Assembly: GCF_001921215.1 (NCBI RefSeq)
Contig: NZ_MSIF01000010.1
Coordinates: 1 to 64,000 of the forward strand
Origin: Actinophytocola xinjiangensis
Lineage (GTDB): Bacteria; Actinomycetota; Actinomycetes; Mycobacteriales; Pseudonocardiaceae
Reading direction: 5' to 3'
Length of the DNA: 64,000 nucleotides
Shown: positions 27,279-36,571 of the stretch, piece by piece
How the letters are laid out: each line of letters opens with the position of its first letter
How positions within the stretch are numbered: position 1 is the first letter of the stretch
The notes under the pieces: generated by a model
Told to the model about the DNA's origin: nothing
Database searches by the model: none
The model's input: the letters and a program-made list of their open reading frames with translations, nothing else
Position numbers and translations under genes: made by a program

Positions 27279-27698
27279 TCAGCTCTTCTTTGCCCTCGGG
27301 CGGCGCTTGGTGGTCGACTTGGCGGCCGCCGAGGTCTTCGCCTTCGGCTTGTCCTCGGCCTGGGCGGCCTTGTACGCCTCGACGACGTGCGAGGGGATCC
27401 GACCCCGGCCGGCGAGTTCGAAGCCGTTCTCCTGCGCCCATTCACGGATCTGACTGGCCTCGTTGGCGCTCGCGGCCTTGCTGCCGGCGGCGGGCCTGGT
27501 GCCCCGCTTGATCCGGCCACCGACGCGGCGGGCGGAGTCGACGTAGGCCGTCAGGCTCTCCCGCAGCCGCTCGGCGTTGTCGTCCGTCAGGTCGATCTCG
27601 TAGCTGACGCCGTCGAGACCGAACAGGACGGTGGTGACGTCCTGCGAACTCGTCCCATCAAGATCGTCGACGAGCTGAACCAGTACCTTCTGAGCCAT
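27279..27698 (-). CDS. lsr2: Lsr2 nucleoid-associated protein / xenogeneic silencer
   Basis: A 139-aa H-NS-like protein. The N-terminal dimerisation domain is AQKVLVQLVDDLDG ... EIDLTDDNAERLRESL. The C-terminal DNA-binding domain is IREWAQENGFELAGRGRIPSHVVEAY, with the RGR AT-hook-like clamp. It binds A/T-rich DNA, silences acquired genes and bridges DNA. Unlike the 112-aa mycobacterial protein it has a ~25-residue Lys/Ala tail resembling histone H1. The frame opens further upstream, but the ATG with GGGAGC 7 nt before it fits all known Lsr2 N-termini. It likely acts on the A+T-richer island in this window. Confidence 0.95.
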   Translation of the reverse strand: MAQKVLVQLVDDLDGTSSQDVTTVLFGLDGVSYEIDLTDDNAERLRESLTAYVDSARRVGGRIKRGTRPAAGSKAASANEASQIREWAQENGFELAGRGRIPSHVVEAYKAAQAEDKPKAKTSAAAKSTTKRRPRAKKS

Positions 27699-27723
27699 TC
27701 GGCTGCTCCCTACGACCGCCGCA

Positions 27724-27766
27724 CACGAACATTCGTGCACACCCGTTGGTTTGTGTCGGAACAGTA
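27724..27766 (-). promoter_or_regulatory. lsr2 leader: -10 box and palindrome
   Basis: Minus-strand TACTGT (27761-27766) is a likely -10 box. CACGAA-CA-TTCGTG (27724-27737), a perfect 6-bp-arm palindrome, lies in the short leader between it and the start codon and may be an operator. The remaining ~320 bp up to the tRNA terminator shows no gene. Confidence 0.45.
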
Positions 27767-28088
27767 GCAAAGATGCCGTCTCAGGGTTGAAACGAACCTC
27801 TGAGGTGCGACGTTGTCGCGGCCACAGAAGGGGATGGTCTTCGCCATGCCGTTCCTAAGTGATAGGTCCTGGGCACCGCGTGGTCCGACATTGGATAACA
27901 CGGCAGGGATGCCCAGGCTGACACTTTGTTCGAGCCCATTACACCCGTCTGGCGTAAGGGTCCGCCATATCCTGCCCGGCCCCGCCAGAACCGTCCACAC
28001 CGGATCTGTTCAAGGCTGGATTCAAGTAGTGTGACACTGGTTACGCGAAGGCGCCGGATGGGCGGTATCCTGGATCCAGGGTATGGAA

Positions 28089-28119
28089 AACGCCCCCTCG
28101 AGGATCTCGAGGGGGCGTT
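28089..28119 (-). terminator. Terminator of tRNA-fMet
   Basis: On the minus strand AACGCCCCCTCGAG pairs with CTCGAGGGGGCGTT and is followed by a TTTTCC run, 5 nt after the tRNA. Confidence 0.85.
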
Positions 28120-28123
28120 CACC

Positions 28124-28200
28124 TGGTAGCGGGGACAGGATTCGAACCTGCGACCTCTGGGTTATGAGCCCAGCGAGCTACCGAGCTGCTCCACCCCGCG
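28124..28200 (-). tRNA. Initiator tRNA-fMet (CAU)
   Basis: A 77-nt cloverleaf with encoded CCA. The anticodon stem-loop GGGCTCATAACCC has the three G-C pairs unique to initiator tRNAs. The acceptor stem begins with an unpaired C1 opposite T72, the other initiator feature. The T-loop GGTTCGAATCC is normal. Confidence 0.97.
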
Positions 28201-28214
28201 CTGTTGTAAGACAA

Positions 28215-28220
28215 ACTATA
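28215..28220 (-). promoter_or_regulatory. -10 box of tRNA-fMet
   Basis: TATAGT on the minus strand lies 14 nt upstream of the tRNA 5' end, the best -10 match in the region. Confidence 0.6.
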
Positions 28221-29139
28221 CATGCGCCCGGAGCGCCATGAACGGCACCCCCCCTTTGTGTCCTGAACGGCCCCTGACCAGCCCTGAGGCGGTGATCCGT
28301 CGCGGGACGCGTGGCGGCGGATCACCGAACGTGCCGATGGGTCGGGGCGGGCGATGGCGGGATGGGACGCGCGTCACCCCGGGGTGCGTCGCCGGCCCGG
28401 GGTGACGGTCCGGCGGCGCGGGCCGGGGTCCGCCTTTCCTCGGGTGTCCGATTCGGGGTCGATACACCATCGGGTGTCCGGTCAATACTGATTTCGTTCA
28501 GCCGCTGAACGTGATCCGTCCCAGTGGGACCAGGTGGACCAGTGTCCTTACCGCATCCGGCGCAGGGGCTTGCGCCGACCGGTTGTTCACCGCTGGTCGC
28601 CAGCGAGTTCGGGGGGACGGGTGGAGATCGGCGGGGGTCACGGTCTGGATGGCCTGTCCACACAGGACAACCGGAGATGCTCGGAGTTCGGCGGAATACC
28701 CGTACATACGCGACTGTCGGGACCGTCCGGGCGTCGGGAGAGGGTTTCTGCGCGTGCATCCGCACGGGCGTTTCGGTGGCGTCAACGCGGATCCGCCGGG
28801 AATCCGGCCCGCGCCGACCACTCTCACACATGTTTACCCGGATGGAGTAGTGCCCTGTTTTTCCCTGTTAACAGGGACTGTCGAAGGTGTCCGGGAGGCG
28901 TCGGCCGGGGACGAGATCACGGTTGGGGCAAGCGTGATCCCGGCCCGTTCTGTCCCTGTGGGCAACCCTCGGCGAGTACTTGCCGACGGGCATCGTCGCA
29001 GGTAAGGAGCTCGCCGGCCGGAATCCGGCTCCCATGTCCTTCGCGCGGCTAAGAATTCGGGGGCCGGTCGCCGGTTCTCGAATCCCGGCGTACTGTGCGA
29101 CTAGACACCCGCTCAACAGCCCCGAAAAGTCGCGATCAG
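28221..29139. other. Long intergenic region without a convincing gene
   Basis: About 0.9 kb between tRNA-fMet and a PadR gene. Frames are open but unconvincing. It holds regulatory-looking symmetry: direct repeats CGGGTGTCCG at 28441 and 28471, a perfect CGTTCAGC-C-GCTGAACG palindrome (28495-28511), and a CCCTGTTAACAGGG palindrome (28863-28876). A divergent or non-coding transcript is possible. Confidence 0.45.
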
Positions 29140-29169
29140 CCACAGTGGACAGATCCTCGGCCACTGTGG
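29140..29169. promoter_or_regulatory. Inverted repeat upstream of padR
   Basis: CCACAGTGG (29140-29148) and CCACTGTGG (29161-29169) are exact complements 12 nt apart, 33 bp before the PadR start. PadR proteins autoregulate through such dyads, so this is a candidate operator. Confidence 0.5.
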
Positions 29170-29201
29170 ACACCGCCGCGTGTTCGTGGCACGGTGGAGG
29201 T

Positions 29202-29702
29202 GTGTCTGAACTGAATGCAACCGCCGCTGCCCTACTGGGTCTGCTGCACGAGGGCCCCGCCACGGGTGGACAACTGGTTTCGGCCGCTCGCGACCGATTC
29301 GGCTCGTTCTTCAGCGTCACCCGCAGCCAGGTCTACCGTGAACTCCCGGCGCTCGCCGATGCCGGTCTTGTCCGGCTCGGAAAGCAGGGTCCCCGTTCAA
29401 GCCAGCAGTACGTGGTGACGGCCGCCGGTAAGAAGGCTTTCAAGAACTGGCTCGCCAGTGACCCCGGTCCGGATCACCTCCGGAGCCCATTGATCCTGCG
29501 CCTGGTGCACGCGAACGCGTTGACCGCGCGGCAGCGCTCCGGACTGATCGAGTCGGCCAAGAAGGTCTACGCCGAGGAACAGGACGCGGCAAAGGCCGCG
29601 TCGAAGTCGGCGGAGGACCCCTACGCCAAAGCCGTCGCCGAGTTCGGTGTCGCCAGGGCGCGGGCCGTGCTCAAACTCCTGGACTCGATCCCCACGTCCT
29701 GA
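29202..29702 (+). CDS. PadR family transcriptional regulator
   Basis: A 166-aa regulator. The PadR winged helix is complete: ATAAALLGLLHEGPATGGQL, RSQVYRELPALADAGLV, and the wing KQGPRSSQQYVVTAAG. A C-terminal dimerisation helix pair follows, with an Ala/Lys-rich coiled segment. GGAGG is only 1 nt before GTG29202, but homologous N-termini (SELNATAAALLG) support this start. A dyad upstream suggests self-repression. It precedes prfB, which has its own promoter; target unknown. Confidence 0.87.
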   Translation: MSELNATAAALLGLLHEGPATGGQLVSAARDRFGSFFSVTRSQVYRELPALADAGLVRLGKQGPRSSQQYVVTAAGKKAFKNWLASDPGPDHLRSPLILRLVHANALTARQRSGLIESAKKVYAEEQDAAKAASKSAEDPYAKAVAEFGVARARAVLKLLDSIPTS

Positions 29703-29749
29703 ATGGTCGACGGCCGGGTTCACGTCTCGCCCGAGTAGCCTCTTGAAAC

Positions 29750-30862
29750 GTGAACCCGGACGTCGCAGCTGACCTCACAGACCTCTCCGACACCCTCGCC
29801 AACGTCGAGGCGGTGACGGACCTGCCCTCGCTGCGCTCGCAGATAGCCGAGCTGGAGGAGCAGGCCGCCCGGCCGGACCTGTGGGATGACCCGGACTCGG
29901 CGCAGAAGGTCACCAGCCAGCTCTCGCACAAGCAGAGCGAACTGCGTCGGGTCGAGGATCTGCGTCAGCGCCTGGACGACCTCGGTGTGCTCTACGAGCT
30001 CGCCGAGGAGGAGGACGCGGCCGACGCCGCGGCCGACACGACGGCCGAGGCCGAGGTCGAGCGCACCAAGCTGCGGTCCGAGATCTCCTCGCTGGAGGTC
30101 CGCACCCTGCTCTCCGGTGACTACGACGAGCGTGACGCCCTGGTCACGATCCGTTCGGAGGCCGGCGGGGTGGACGCCGCGGACTGGGCCGAGATGCTCA
30201 TGCGGATGTACCTGCGCTGGGCGGAGCGGCACGACTACCCGGTCGAGGTCTACGACATCTCCTACGCGGAGGAGGCCGGCATCAAGTCGGCCACGTTCAA
30301 GGTCACCGCGCCCTACGCCTACGGCACGCTCTCGGTCGAGCAGGGCACCCACCGGCTGGTCCGGATCTCCCCGTTCGACAACCAGGGCCGCCGCCAGACC
30401 TCCTTCGCCGGGGTCGAGGTGCTGCCCTTCGTGGAGGCGGTCGACCACGTCGACATCCCGGAGAAGGACATCCGGATCGACGTGTTCCGGTCCTCGGGTC
30501 CCGGTGGACAGAGCGTGAACACCACTGACTCCGCCGTGCGCATCACCCACCTGCCCTCGGGCATCGTCGTGTCCTGCCAGAACGAGAAGTCCCAGATCCA
30601 GAACAGGGCGGCCGCGATGCGCGTCCTGCAGGTCAAGCTGCTGGAGCGCAAGCGCCAGGAGGAGCGGGCCGAGATGGACGCGCTCAAGGGTGACGGTGGG
30701 TCGAGCTGGGGCAACCAGATGCGCTCCTACGTGCTGCACCCGTACCAGATGGTCAAGGACCTGCGGACCGAGTTCGAGGTGGGCAACCCGGGCAGCGTGC
30801 TCGATGGCGAGATCGACGGCTTCGTCGAGGCGGGCATCCGCTGGCGCCGTACGCAGGCGTAA
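29750..30862 (+). CDS. prfB: Peptide chain release factor 2
   Basis: A 370-aa class I release factor reading UGA and UAA. The anticodon-mimic SPF is at about 207-209 ([15 protein letters not shown]), and the catalytic GGQ is at about 252-254 ([16 protein letters not shown]). The E. coli programmed frameshift is absent: the frame is continuous from GTG29750. TAGCCT (29736-29741) lies 8 nt upstream, leaderless. It is followed by ftsE, the usual actinobacterial order. Confidence 0.97.
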   Translation: MNPDVAADLTDLSDTLANVEAVTDLPSLRSQIAELEEQAARPDLWDDPDSAQKVTSQLSHKQSELRRVEDLRQRLDDLGVLYELAEEEDAADAAADTTAEAEVERTKLRSEISSLEVRTLLSGDYDERDALVTIRSEAGGVDAADWAEMLMRMYLRWAERHDYPVEVYDISYAEEAGIKSATFKVTAPYAYGTLSVEQGTHRLVRISPFDNQGRRQTSFAGVEVLPFVEAVDHVDIPEKDIRIDVFRSSGPGGQSVNTTDSAVRITHLPSGIVVSCQNEKSQIQNRAAAMRVLQVKLLERKRQEERAEMDALKGDGGSSWGNQMRSYVLHPYQMVKDLRTEFEVGNPGSVLDGEIDGFVEAGIRWRRTQA

Positions 30863-30978
30863 CGGACATTCGGGACATCCCTGGCGCCGGTGACCGTTGG
30901 GCGACGGAAAGTTGCCGTTGAACGCCAGGGCACGCCTTCACAACAGGTATATAACGGGCGGAGGTATAGTCGCGCCTC

Positions 30979-31668
30979 GTGATCCGGCTAGAGCACGTTT
31001 CCAAGGTGTACAAGACCTCCACGCGTCCGGCGTTGGAGGACGTCTCCGTCGTCGTCGACAAGGGCGAATTCGTCTTCCTCATCGGCGCTTCCGGGTCTGG
31101 TAAGTCCACCTTCCTGCGCCTGTTGCTGCGCGAGGAGGTGCCCAGCCGGGGCCGGGTCTACGTGGCGAATTTCGACGTGGCCAGGATGGCCCGGCGCAGG
31201 GTCCCCCGCCTGCGCCAGTCCATCGGCTGCGTCTTCCAGGACTTCCGCCTGCTGAACAACAAGACCGTCGCCGAGAACGTGGCCTTCGCCCTGGAGGTCA
31301 TCGGCAAGCCCCGCAACACCATCCGCAAGGTGGTGCCCGAGGTGCTGGAGCTGGTCGGCCTGGAGGGCAAGTCGGCACGCATGCCGCACGAGCTCTCCGG
31401 CGGCGAGCAGCAGCGGGTCGCGATCGCCAGGGCGTTCGTGAACCGGCCGCTCATGCTGCTGGCCGACGAGCCGACCGGAAACCTGGACCCGGACACCAGC
31501 CAGGACATCATGCTGCTGCTGGAGCGGATCAACCGCACCGGCACGACCGTACTGATGGCCACCCATGACCACTCGATCGTCGACTCGATGCGTCGACGTG
31601 TCGTCGAACTCGACCTCGGCCAGGTCGTCCGCGACGACGCGCGCGGCGTGTACGGAGTCGGCCGCTAA
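30979..31668 (+). CDS. ftsE: Cell-division ATP-binding protein FtsE
   Basis: A 229-aa ABC ATPase that works with FtsX at the division septum to activate peptidoglycan hydrolases. Walker [10 protein letters not shown], the signature [14 protein letters not shown], Walker [12 protein letters not shown] and the switch THD are all present. GTG30979 has TATAGT (30965-30970) 8 nt upstream, so it starts a new leaderless transcript after prfB. ftsX follows after 63 nt. Confidence 0.97.
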   Translation: MIRLEHVSKVYKTSTRPALEDVSVVVDKGEFVFLIGASGSGKSTFLRLLLREEVPSRGRVYVANFDVARMARRRVPRLRQSIGCVFQDFRLLNNKTVAENVAFALEVIGKPRNTIRKVVPEVLELVGLEGKSARMPHELSGGEQQRVAIARAFVNRPLMLLADEPTGNLDPDTSQDIMLLLERINRTGTTVLMATHDHSIVDSMRRRVVELDLGQVVRDDARGVYGVGR

Positions 31669-31731
31669 GGCCCCCTTCCCCCAGGGCCTGAGAGTTCCCC
31701 CGACCGCTCAACCCCGAGGACTGTTCCCCCG

Positions 31732-32634
31732 ATGCGTGCCAGTTTCGTGTTCAGTGAGGTCCTGACCGGCCTCCGGCGCAACGTGACGATGACCGTCGCG
31801 ATGATCCTCACGACCATGATCTCGCTCACTCTGCTCGGCGGTGGCCTCCTGGTCGTGCGGATGATCGACAAGACCCAGGCCGTGTACCAGGAAGAGGTCG
31901 ACGTCAACGTCAACCTCACCAAGGACATCAGCGCCAACGACAAGGAGTGCACCCAGGACACCTGCGCCGACCTGCGGGAACGCCTGGAGTCCGACCCGGC
32001 CATCGAGGCCGTCACGTTCGAGAACCGTGACCAGGCCCTCGTCCGGTTCAAGCAGATCTTCGAGGCCCAGCCCGAGATGCTCAAGCTCGTGCGGGCCGAC
32101 GCCCTCCCCGCGTCGTTCCACCTGCGACTGGTCAACCCCGACCGGCCGGAGGTGATCTCGCAGACCTACTCCGGCGCGGTCGGCGTGGACTCGGTCGTCG
32201 ACGAGAGCGAGTTCCTGGAACGGTTGTTCAGCGCGTTCAACGGCGTGCGCAACCTGACCTTCGCCATCGCGCTCATCCAGGCGGTCGCGGCGCTGCTGCT
32301 GATCTCCAACACCGTCCAGGTCTCGGCGTTCACCAGACGGACCGAGGTCAACATCATGCGTCTGGTCGGCGCCACCCGCTGGTACACCCAGCTACCGTTC
32401 CTCCTGGAGGCGGTGGTCGCCGGCCTTGTCGGTGCGGTGCTGGCCATCGGGTTGCTGGTCGCCGGCAAGGTGTGGTTCCTCGACACGGTGTTGGGCGGCG
32501 TGTTCGCCTCCGGTGTGCTGAGTCCGATCGACGGGTTGGACATCCTGCTGGTCTCGCCGTGGCTGCTGCTCACCTCGATCGGTATCTCCGCGGTCACCGG
32601 CTATGTGACGCTGCGCCTGTACGTGCGGCAATAA
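31732..32634 (+). CDS. ftsX: Cell-division permease-like protein FtsX
   Basis: A 300-aa membrane protein: N-terminal helix (MTVAMILTTMISLTLLGGGLLV), an extracellular loop with two Cys (ECTQDTCADLRERL) that in mycobacteria contacts the hydrolase RipC, then three C-terminal helices, including ALIQAVAALLLISNTVQV and LEAVVAGLVGAVLAIGLLVA. It partners FtsE. The conserved RTEVNIMRLVGATRWY loop binds the ATPase. Confidence 0.97.
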   Translation: MRASFVFSEVLTGLRRNVTMTVAMILTTMISLTLLGGGLLVVRMIDKTQAVYQEEVDVNVNLTKDISANDKECTQDTCADLRERLESDPAIEAVTFENRDQALVRFKQIFEAQPEMLKLVRADALPASFHLRLVNPDRPEVISQTYSGAVGVDSVVDESEFLERLFSAFNGVRNLTFAIALIQAVAALLLISNTVQVSAFTRRTEVNIMRLVGATRWYTQLPFLLEAVVAGLVGAVLAIGLLVAGKVWFLDTVLGGVFASGVLSPIDGLDILLVSPWLLLTSIGISAVTGYVTLRLYVRQ

Positions 32635-32664
32635 CCAGGTGCGGTAACACGTAGAGTTGTCGGC

Positions 32665-33144
32665 ATGTCCAGGGAACGTGGCCAGAAGGTGATCGTGTCG
32701 AACCGCAAGGCGCGGCACGACTACTCGATCCTGGACACCTATGAGGCGGGCATCGCGCTCATGGGCACCGAGGTCAAGTCGCTGCGGTTGGGCCGGGCGT
32801 CCCTCGTGGACGCCTTCGCCACCGTCGACGACGGCGAGGTGTGGCTGCGCAACCTGCACATCCCGGAGTACGTGCTCGGCACGTGGACCAACCACACGCC
32901 GCGCCGCACCCGCAAGCTGCTGCTGCACAAGGCCGAGATCCTGCGGCTGATCGGCAAGACCAAGGAAAGCGGCCTGTCGCTGGTCCCGCTGTCGATGTAC
33001 TTCAAGGACGGCAAGGTCAAGGTCGAGCTGGCGCTGGCGCGGGGCAAGAAGGCCTACGACAAACGGCAGACGCTGGCCAAGCGGGACGCCGACCGGGAGA
33101 TCGCCCGGGCCGCCGGACGGGCGGCCAAGCAAGGCCGCTGGTGA
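32665..33144 (+). CDS. smpB: SsrA-binding protein
   Basis: A 159-aa OB-fold protein that delivers tmRNA to stalled ribosomes for trans-translation. Signatures: [26 protein letters not shown], and the basic C-terminal tail ([20 protein letters not shown]). TAGAGT (32652-32657) lies 7 nt before the ATG. The ssrA gene is 8.4 kb downstream in this window. Confidence 0.97.
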   Translation: MSRERGQKVIVSNRKARHDYSILDTYEAGIALMGTEVKSLRLGRASLVDAFATVDDGEVWLRNLHIPEYVLGTWTNHTPRRTRKLLLHKAEILRLIGKTKESGLSLVPLSMYFKDGKVKVELALARGKKAYDKRQTLAKRDADREIARAAGRAAKQGRW

Positions 33145-33147
33145 GCG

Positions 33148-34068
33148 ATGCGTGACGCGGACGTGCCCGGTTTCGTCGCCGGGCTCGGCCTGTCCGGGCT
33201 GGTCGACCTGCACGTGCACTTCCTGCCGGAGCCGGTCGAGCGCAAGGTGTGGGCGTTCTTCGACCGGGCGTCGGCGGAGTACGGCACCGAGTGGCCGATC
33301 CGCTACCGGCTGCCGGTCGCGGATCGGCTGGCGACCCTGACCGAGCTGGGGGTACGCACGTTCGCCCCGCTGGTCTACCCGCACAAGCCGGGGATGGCGG
33401 CCTGGCTCAACGAGTGGGTGCTGGACTTCGCCGCCGGCACGCCCGGCGCGGTGCCGACCGCCACGTTCTTCCCGGAGCCGGGGGTGGCCGAGTACCTGGG
33501 CAAGGCGCTGGCCGCCGGCGCCCGGTGTGTGAAGGCCCACGTCCAGGTCGGCGGGTACGACCCGCGTTCGGAGTCGCTCGATCCGGCGTGGGGGCTGTGC
33601 GCGGAGGCCGGGGTGCCGGTCGTGGTGCACTGCGGGCACGGGCCGCTGCCCGGCGAGTTCACCGGGCTGGACGTGTTCGAGCGGGTCCTGGCCCGGCATC
33701 CGCGGCTGGTGGCGGTGCTCGCGCACGCCGGGGCACCGGAGTACACCCAGGCACTGGACCTCGTCGAGCGCTACCCGGGCGTGCACCTGGACACGACGAT
33801 GGTCGGGGTGCCGTTCAACCGGTCCGACGAGCTGCTGCCCGCGGACTGGGCGGCGCGCCTGGCCGGGGTGGCCGACCGGGTCGCGCTGGGCACCGACTTC
33901 CCGAACATCCCCTACGACTACGGCGTGCAGCTGGGCGCGATCGCGGACTGGGCGGCCGCCGACGACCGGCTCGGCGAGGACTTCCTGCGTGCGGTGCTGC
34001 ACGACACCCCGGCGAGGCTGCTCGCTGTGGGCGAACACCCAGGGGAAACAACAACGGCCTCCGATTAG
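33148..34068 (+). CDS. Amidohydrolase family (TIM-barrel) hydrolase
   Basis: A 306-aa metal-dependent hydrolase of the amidohydrolase-2 type. Metal ligands are visible: DLHVHFLP (HxH), VVVHCGHG, VLAHAG and GTDFPN (Asp). It starts 3 nt after smpB and probably shares its transcript. Such enzymes include decarboxylases and lactonases; the substrate is not evident. Its stop codon touches the HspR operator of lon. Confidence 0.87.
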   Translation: MRDADVPGFVAGLGLSGLVDLHVHFLPEPVERKVWAFFDRASAEYGTEWPIRYRLPVADRLATLTELGVRTFAPLVYPHKPGMAAWLNEWVLDFAAGTPGAVPTATFFPEPGVAEYLGKALAAGARCVKAHVQVGGYDPRSESLDPAWGLCAEAGVPVVVHCGHGPLPGEFTGLDVFERVLARHPRLVAVLAHAGAPEYTQALDLVERYPGVHLDTTMVGVPFNRSDELLPADWAARLAGVADRVALGTDFPNIPYDYGVQLGAIADWAAADDRLGEDFLRAVLHDTPARLLAVGEHPGETTTASD

Positions 34069-34087
34069 TTGAGTAAGTCAGACTCAA
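34069..34087. promoter_or_regulatory. HAIR operator (HspR site) of lon
   Basis: TTGAGT-n7-ACTCAA, an exact core match to the HspR-associated inverted repeat CTTGAGT-n7-ACTCAAG, begins one base after the upstream stop and lies 18 bp before the lon start codon. HspR represses lon, dnaK and clpB in Streptomyces until heat shock. Confidence 0.85.
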
Positions 34088-34104
34088 CTTTGGAGGGTGT
34101 TTCG

Positions 34105-36474
34105 ATGGCACAGTCGCTGACGCTCCCGGTACTGCCCCTGGACGACACGGTGCTGCTGCCGGGCATGGTCGTGCCGATCAGGCTGGCCGGCACCGACGGC
34201 GCGGAGGTCCGGGCCGCGGTCGAGGCCGCACAGGCCGCCGGCGAGGCGGGGGACAAGCCGAGGGTCGTGATGGTGCCCCGGCTGGACGGCAAGTACTCCA
34301 GGGCCGGCACGCTCGGCGTCGTCGAGCAGGTCGGCCGGCTGCCCGGCGGTGAGCTGGCCGCCGTGGTGCGCGGCACCGAACGGGTCCGCATCGGCGCCGG
34401 CACCACCGGCCCCGGCGCCGCCCTGTGGGTACAGGTCGAGGTCGTGCCGGTGCCACCGGTCGACGAGCGGGCCAGGGAACTGGCCAAGGAGTACAAGTCG
34501 CTGGTCATCACCGTGCTCCAGCAGCGCGGGGCGTGGCAGGTCGTCGACTCGGTGCAGCAGGAGGCCGACCCGTCGGCGCTGGCCGACCTCGCCGGCTACG
34601 CGCCGTACCTGACCGACGAGCAGAAGGTGTGGCTGCTGGAGACCGCCGACGTCACCGAGCGGCTGGACAAGCTGCTGGAGTGGGGCCGCGAACACCTGGC
34701 CGAACTGGACGTCGCCGAGACGATCCGCAAGGACGTCAAGGAAGGCATGGAACGCCAGCAGCGGGAGTTCCTGCTGCGCCAGCAGCTGTCGGCGATCCGC
34801 AAGGAGCTGGCCGAACTCGACGGCAAACCGGAGTCCGAGGAGCAGGACTACCGGGCGCGGGTCGAGGCCGCCGCCCTGCCGGCGAAGGTCCACGAGGCGG
34901 CGCTGGCCGAGGTCGACAAGCTGGAGCGCACCTCCGAGCAGTCCCCGGAGGTCGGCTGGATCCGCACCTGGCTGGACACGGTGCTGGAGATGCCATGGAA
35001 CACCAGGACCGAGGACGCCTACGACATCACCGGCGCGCGGGAGATCCTCGACGCCGACCACGCCGGGCTCGACGACGTGAAGGAACGGATCATCGAGTAC
35101 CTGGCCGTGCGCAAGCGGCGCGACGAACGCGGGCTCGGGGTCGTCGGCGGGCGGCGCAGCGGCGCCGTGCTGGCGCTGGCCGGCCCGCCCGGGGTCGGCA
35201 AGACCTCGCTCGGCGAGTCGGTGGCGCGGGCCATGGGCCGCAAGTTCGTGCGGGTCGCGCTGGGCGGCGTGCGGGACGAGGCGGAGATCCGGGGGCACCG
35301 GCGGACCTACGTCGGCGCGCTGCCGGGGCGGATCGTGCGGGCCATCTCCGAGGCCGGCTCGATGAACCCGGTCGTGCTGCTCGACGAGGTCGACAAGGTC
35401 GGCGCCGACTACCGGGGCGACCCGACGGCCGCGCTGCTGGAGGTCCTCGACCCCGCCCAGAACCACACCTTCCGCGACCACTACCTGGAGGTCGAGCTCG
35501 ACCTGTCGGACGTGGTGTTCCTGGCGACGGCCAACGTGATCGAGTCGATCCCGGCGCCGCTGCTCGACCGGATGGAACTGGTCACCCTCGACGGCTACAC
35601 CGAGGAGGAGAAGGTCACCATCGCCCGCGACCACCTGCTGCCCCGCCAGCTGGAGCGGGCCGGGCTGACCGCCGAGGAGGTCACGGTCACCGACGACGCG
35701 TTGCGGCTGATGGCCGGCGAGTACACCCGGGAGGCCGGGGTCCGGCAGCTGGAGCGGGCGATCGCCAGGGTGCTGCGCAAGATCACCGCGCAGCTGGCGG
35801 TGTCGGCGGTGACGCTGCCGCTGACCGTGGACCTGGGTGACCTGCGCGGTTACCTCGGCCAGCCCAAGCACACGCCGGAGTCGGCGGAGCGCACGGCGGT
35901 GCCCGGGGTGGCGACGGGTCTGGCGGTCACCGGCGCCGGCGGCGACGTGTTGTTCGTCGAGGCGTCGGTGGCGTCCAAGGACTCGGGGGCGACCGGCGTG
36001 ACGTTGACCGGGCAGCTGGGTGACGTGATGAAGGAGTCGGCGCAGATCGCGCTGTCCTACCTGCGCTCGCACGGCGACGCCCTGGGCGTTCCGGTCGGTG
36101 AGCTCGCCGAGCGTGGTGTGCACGTGCACGTCCCGGCGGGCGCGGTGCCCAAGGACGGACCGTCGGCCGGGGTCACGATGACCACCGCGCTGGCCTCGCT
36201 GCTGTCCGGCCGCCCGGTGCGCGCGGACGTGGCGATGACCGGTGAGGTGTCGCTGACCGGGCGGGTGCTGCCGATCGGTGGCGTGAAGCAGAAGCTGCTG
36301 GCCGCCCACCGCGCCGGCATCACGACCATCGTGCTGCCCCGGCGCAACGAGCCCGACCTGGACGACGTGCCGGCCTCGGTGCTCGAGGAGCTGACCGTGC
36401 ACCTGGCGACCGACGTCCGCGAGGTCCTCGACGTGGCGCTGGCGCCCGCCGCCGAGGTGGCGGTCGCCGCCTGA
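34105..36474 (+). CDS. lon: ATP-dependent protease La (Lon)
   Basis: A 789-aa LonA: N-terminal substrate domain, coiled coil, AAA+ module (Walker A GPPGVGKTS near 361-369; Walker B VVLLDEVDK) and S16 peptidase with catalytic Ser687 (KDGPSAGVTM) and Lys728 (GGVKQK). It degrades damaged and regulatory proteins. The frame opens at 34069; ATG34105 has GGAGGG (34092-34097) 7 nt upstream. A HAIR operator covers its promoter, so heat-shock control by HspR is expected. Many actinobacteria lack lon; Streptomyces and mycobacterial relatives vary. Confidence 0.97.
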   Translation: MAQSLTLPVLPLDDTVLLPGMVVPIRLAGTDGAEVRAAVEAAQAAGEAGDKPRVVMVPRLDGKYSRAGTLGVVEQVGRLPGGELAAVVRGTERVRIGAGTTGPGAALWVQVEVVPVPPVDERARELAKEYKSLVITVLQQRGAWQVVDSVQQEADPSALADLAGYAPYLTDEQKVWLLETADVTERLDKLLEWGREHLAELDVAETIRKDVKEGMERQQREFLLRQQLSAIRKELAELDGKPESEEQDYRARVEAAALPAKVHEAALAEVDKLERTSEQSPEVGWIRTWLDTVLEMPWNTRTEDAYDITGAREILDADHAGLDDVKERIIEYLAVRKRRDERGLGVVGGRRSGAVLALAGPPGVGKTSLGESVARAMGRKFVRVALGGVRDEAEIRGHRRTYVGALPGRIVRAISEAGSMNPVVLLDEVDKVGADYRGDPTAALLEVLDPAQNHTFRDHYLEVELDLSDVVFLATANVIESIPAPLLDRMELVTLDGYTEEEKVTIARDHLLPRQLERAGLTAEEVTVTDDALRLMAGEYTREAGVRQLERAIARVLRKITAQLAVSAVTLPLTVDLGDLRGYLGQPKHTPESAERTAVPGVATGLAVTGAGGDVLFVEASVASKDSGATGVTLTGQLGDVMKESAQIALSYLRSHGDALGVPVGELAERGVHVHVPAGAVPKDGPSAGVTMTTALASLLSGRPVRADVAMTGEVSLTGRVLPIGGVKQKLLAAHRAGITTIVLPRRNEPDLDDVPASVLEELTVHLATDVREVLDVALAPAAEVAVAA

Positions 36475-36485
36475 CGGTCGCGATG

Positions 36486-36520
36486 AAAGGGGCCGGGTCT
36501 GTCGACCCGGCCCCTTTTTT
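36486..36520 (+). terminator. lon terminator
   Basis: AAAGGGGCCGGGTC pairs with GACCCGGCCCCTTT around TGTC, 14-bp stem, followed by more T. Confidence 0.9.
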
Positions 36521-36571
36521 CTTTGTCCCGAACGGGTCCCCCTCCGGCGGTGGATCGTCGACGATGGTCCG

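Noticed and set aside
28863-28876. CCCTGTTAACAGGG as a terminator
   Set aside because: The run of T precedes it on the plus strand and no gene ends there on the minus strand; kept only as a palindrome.
29750-29830. Programmed frameshift in prfB
   Set aside because: The frame is continuous from GTG29750 with no in-frame TGA, so there is no autoregulatory frameshift here.
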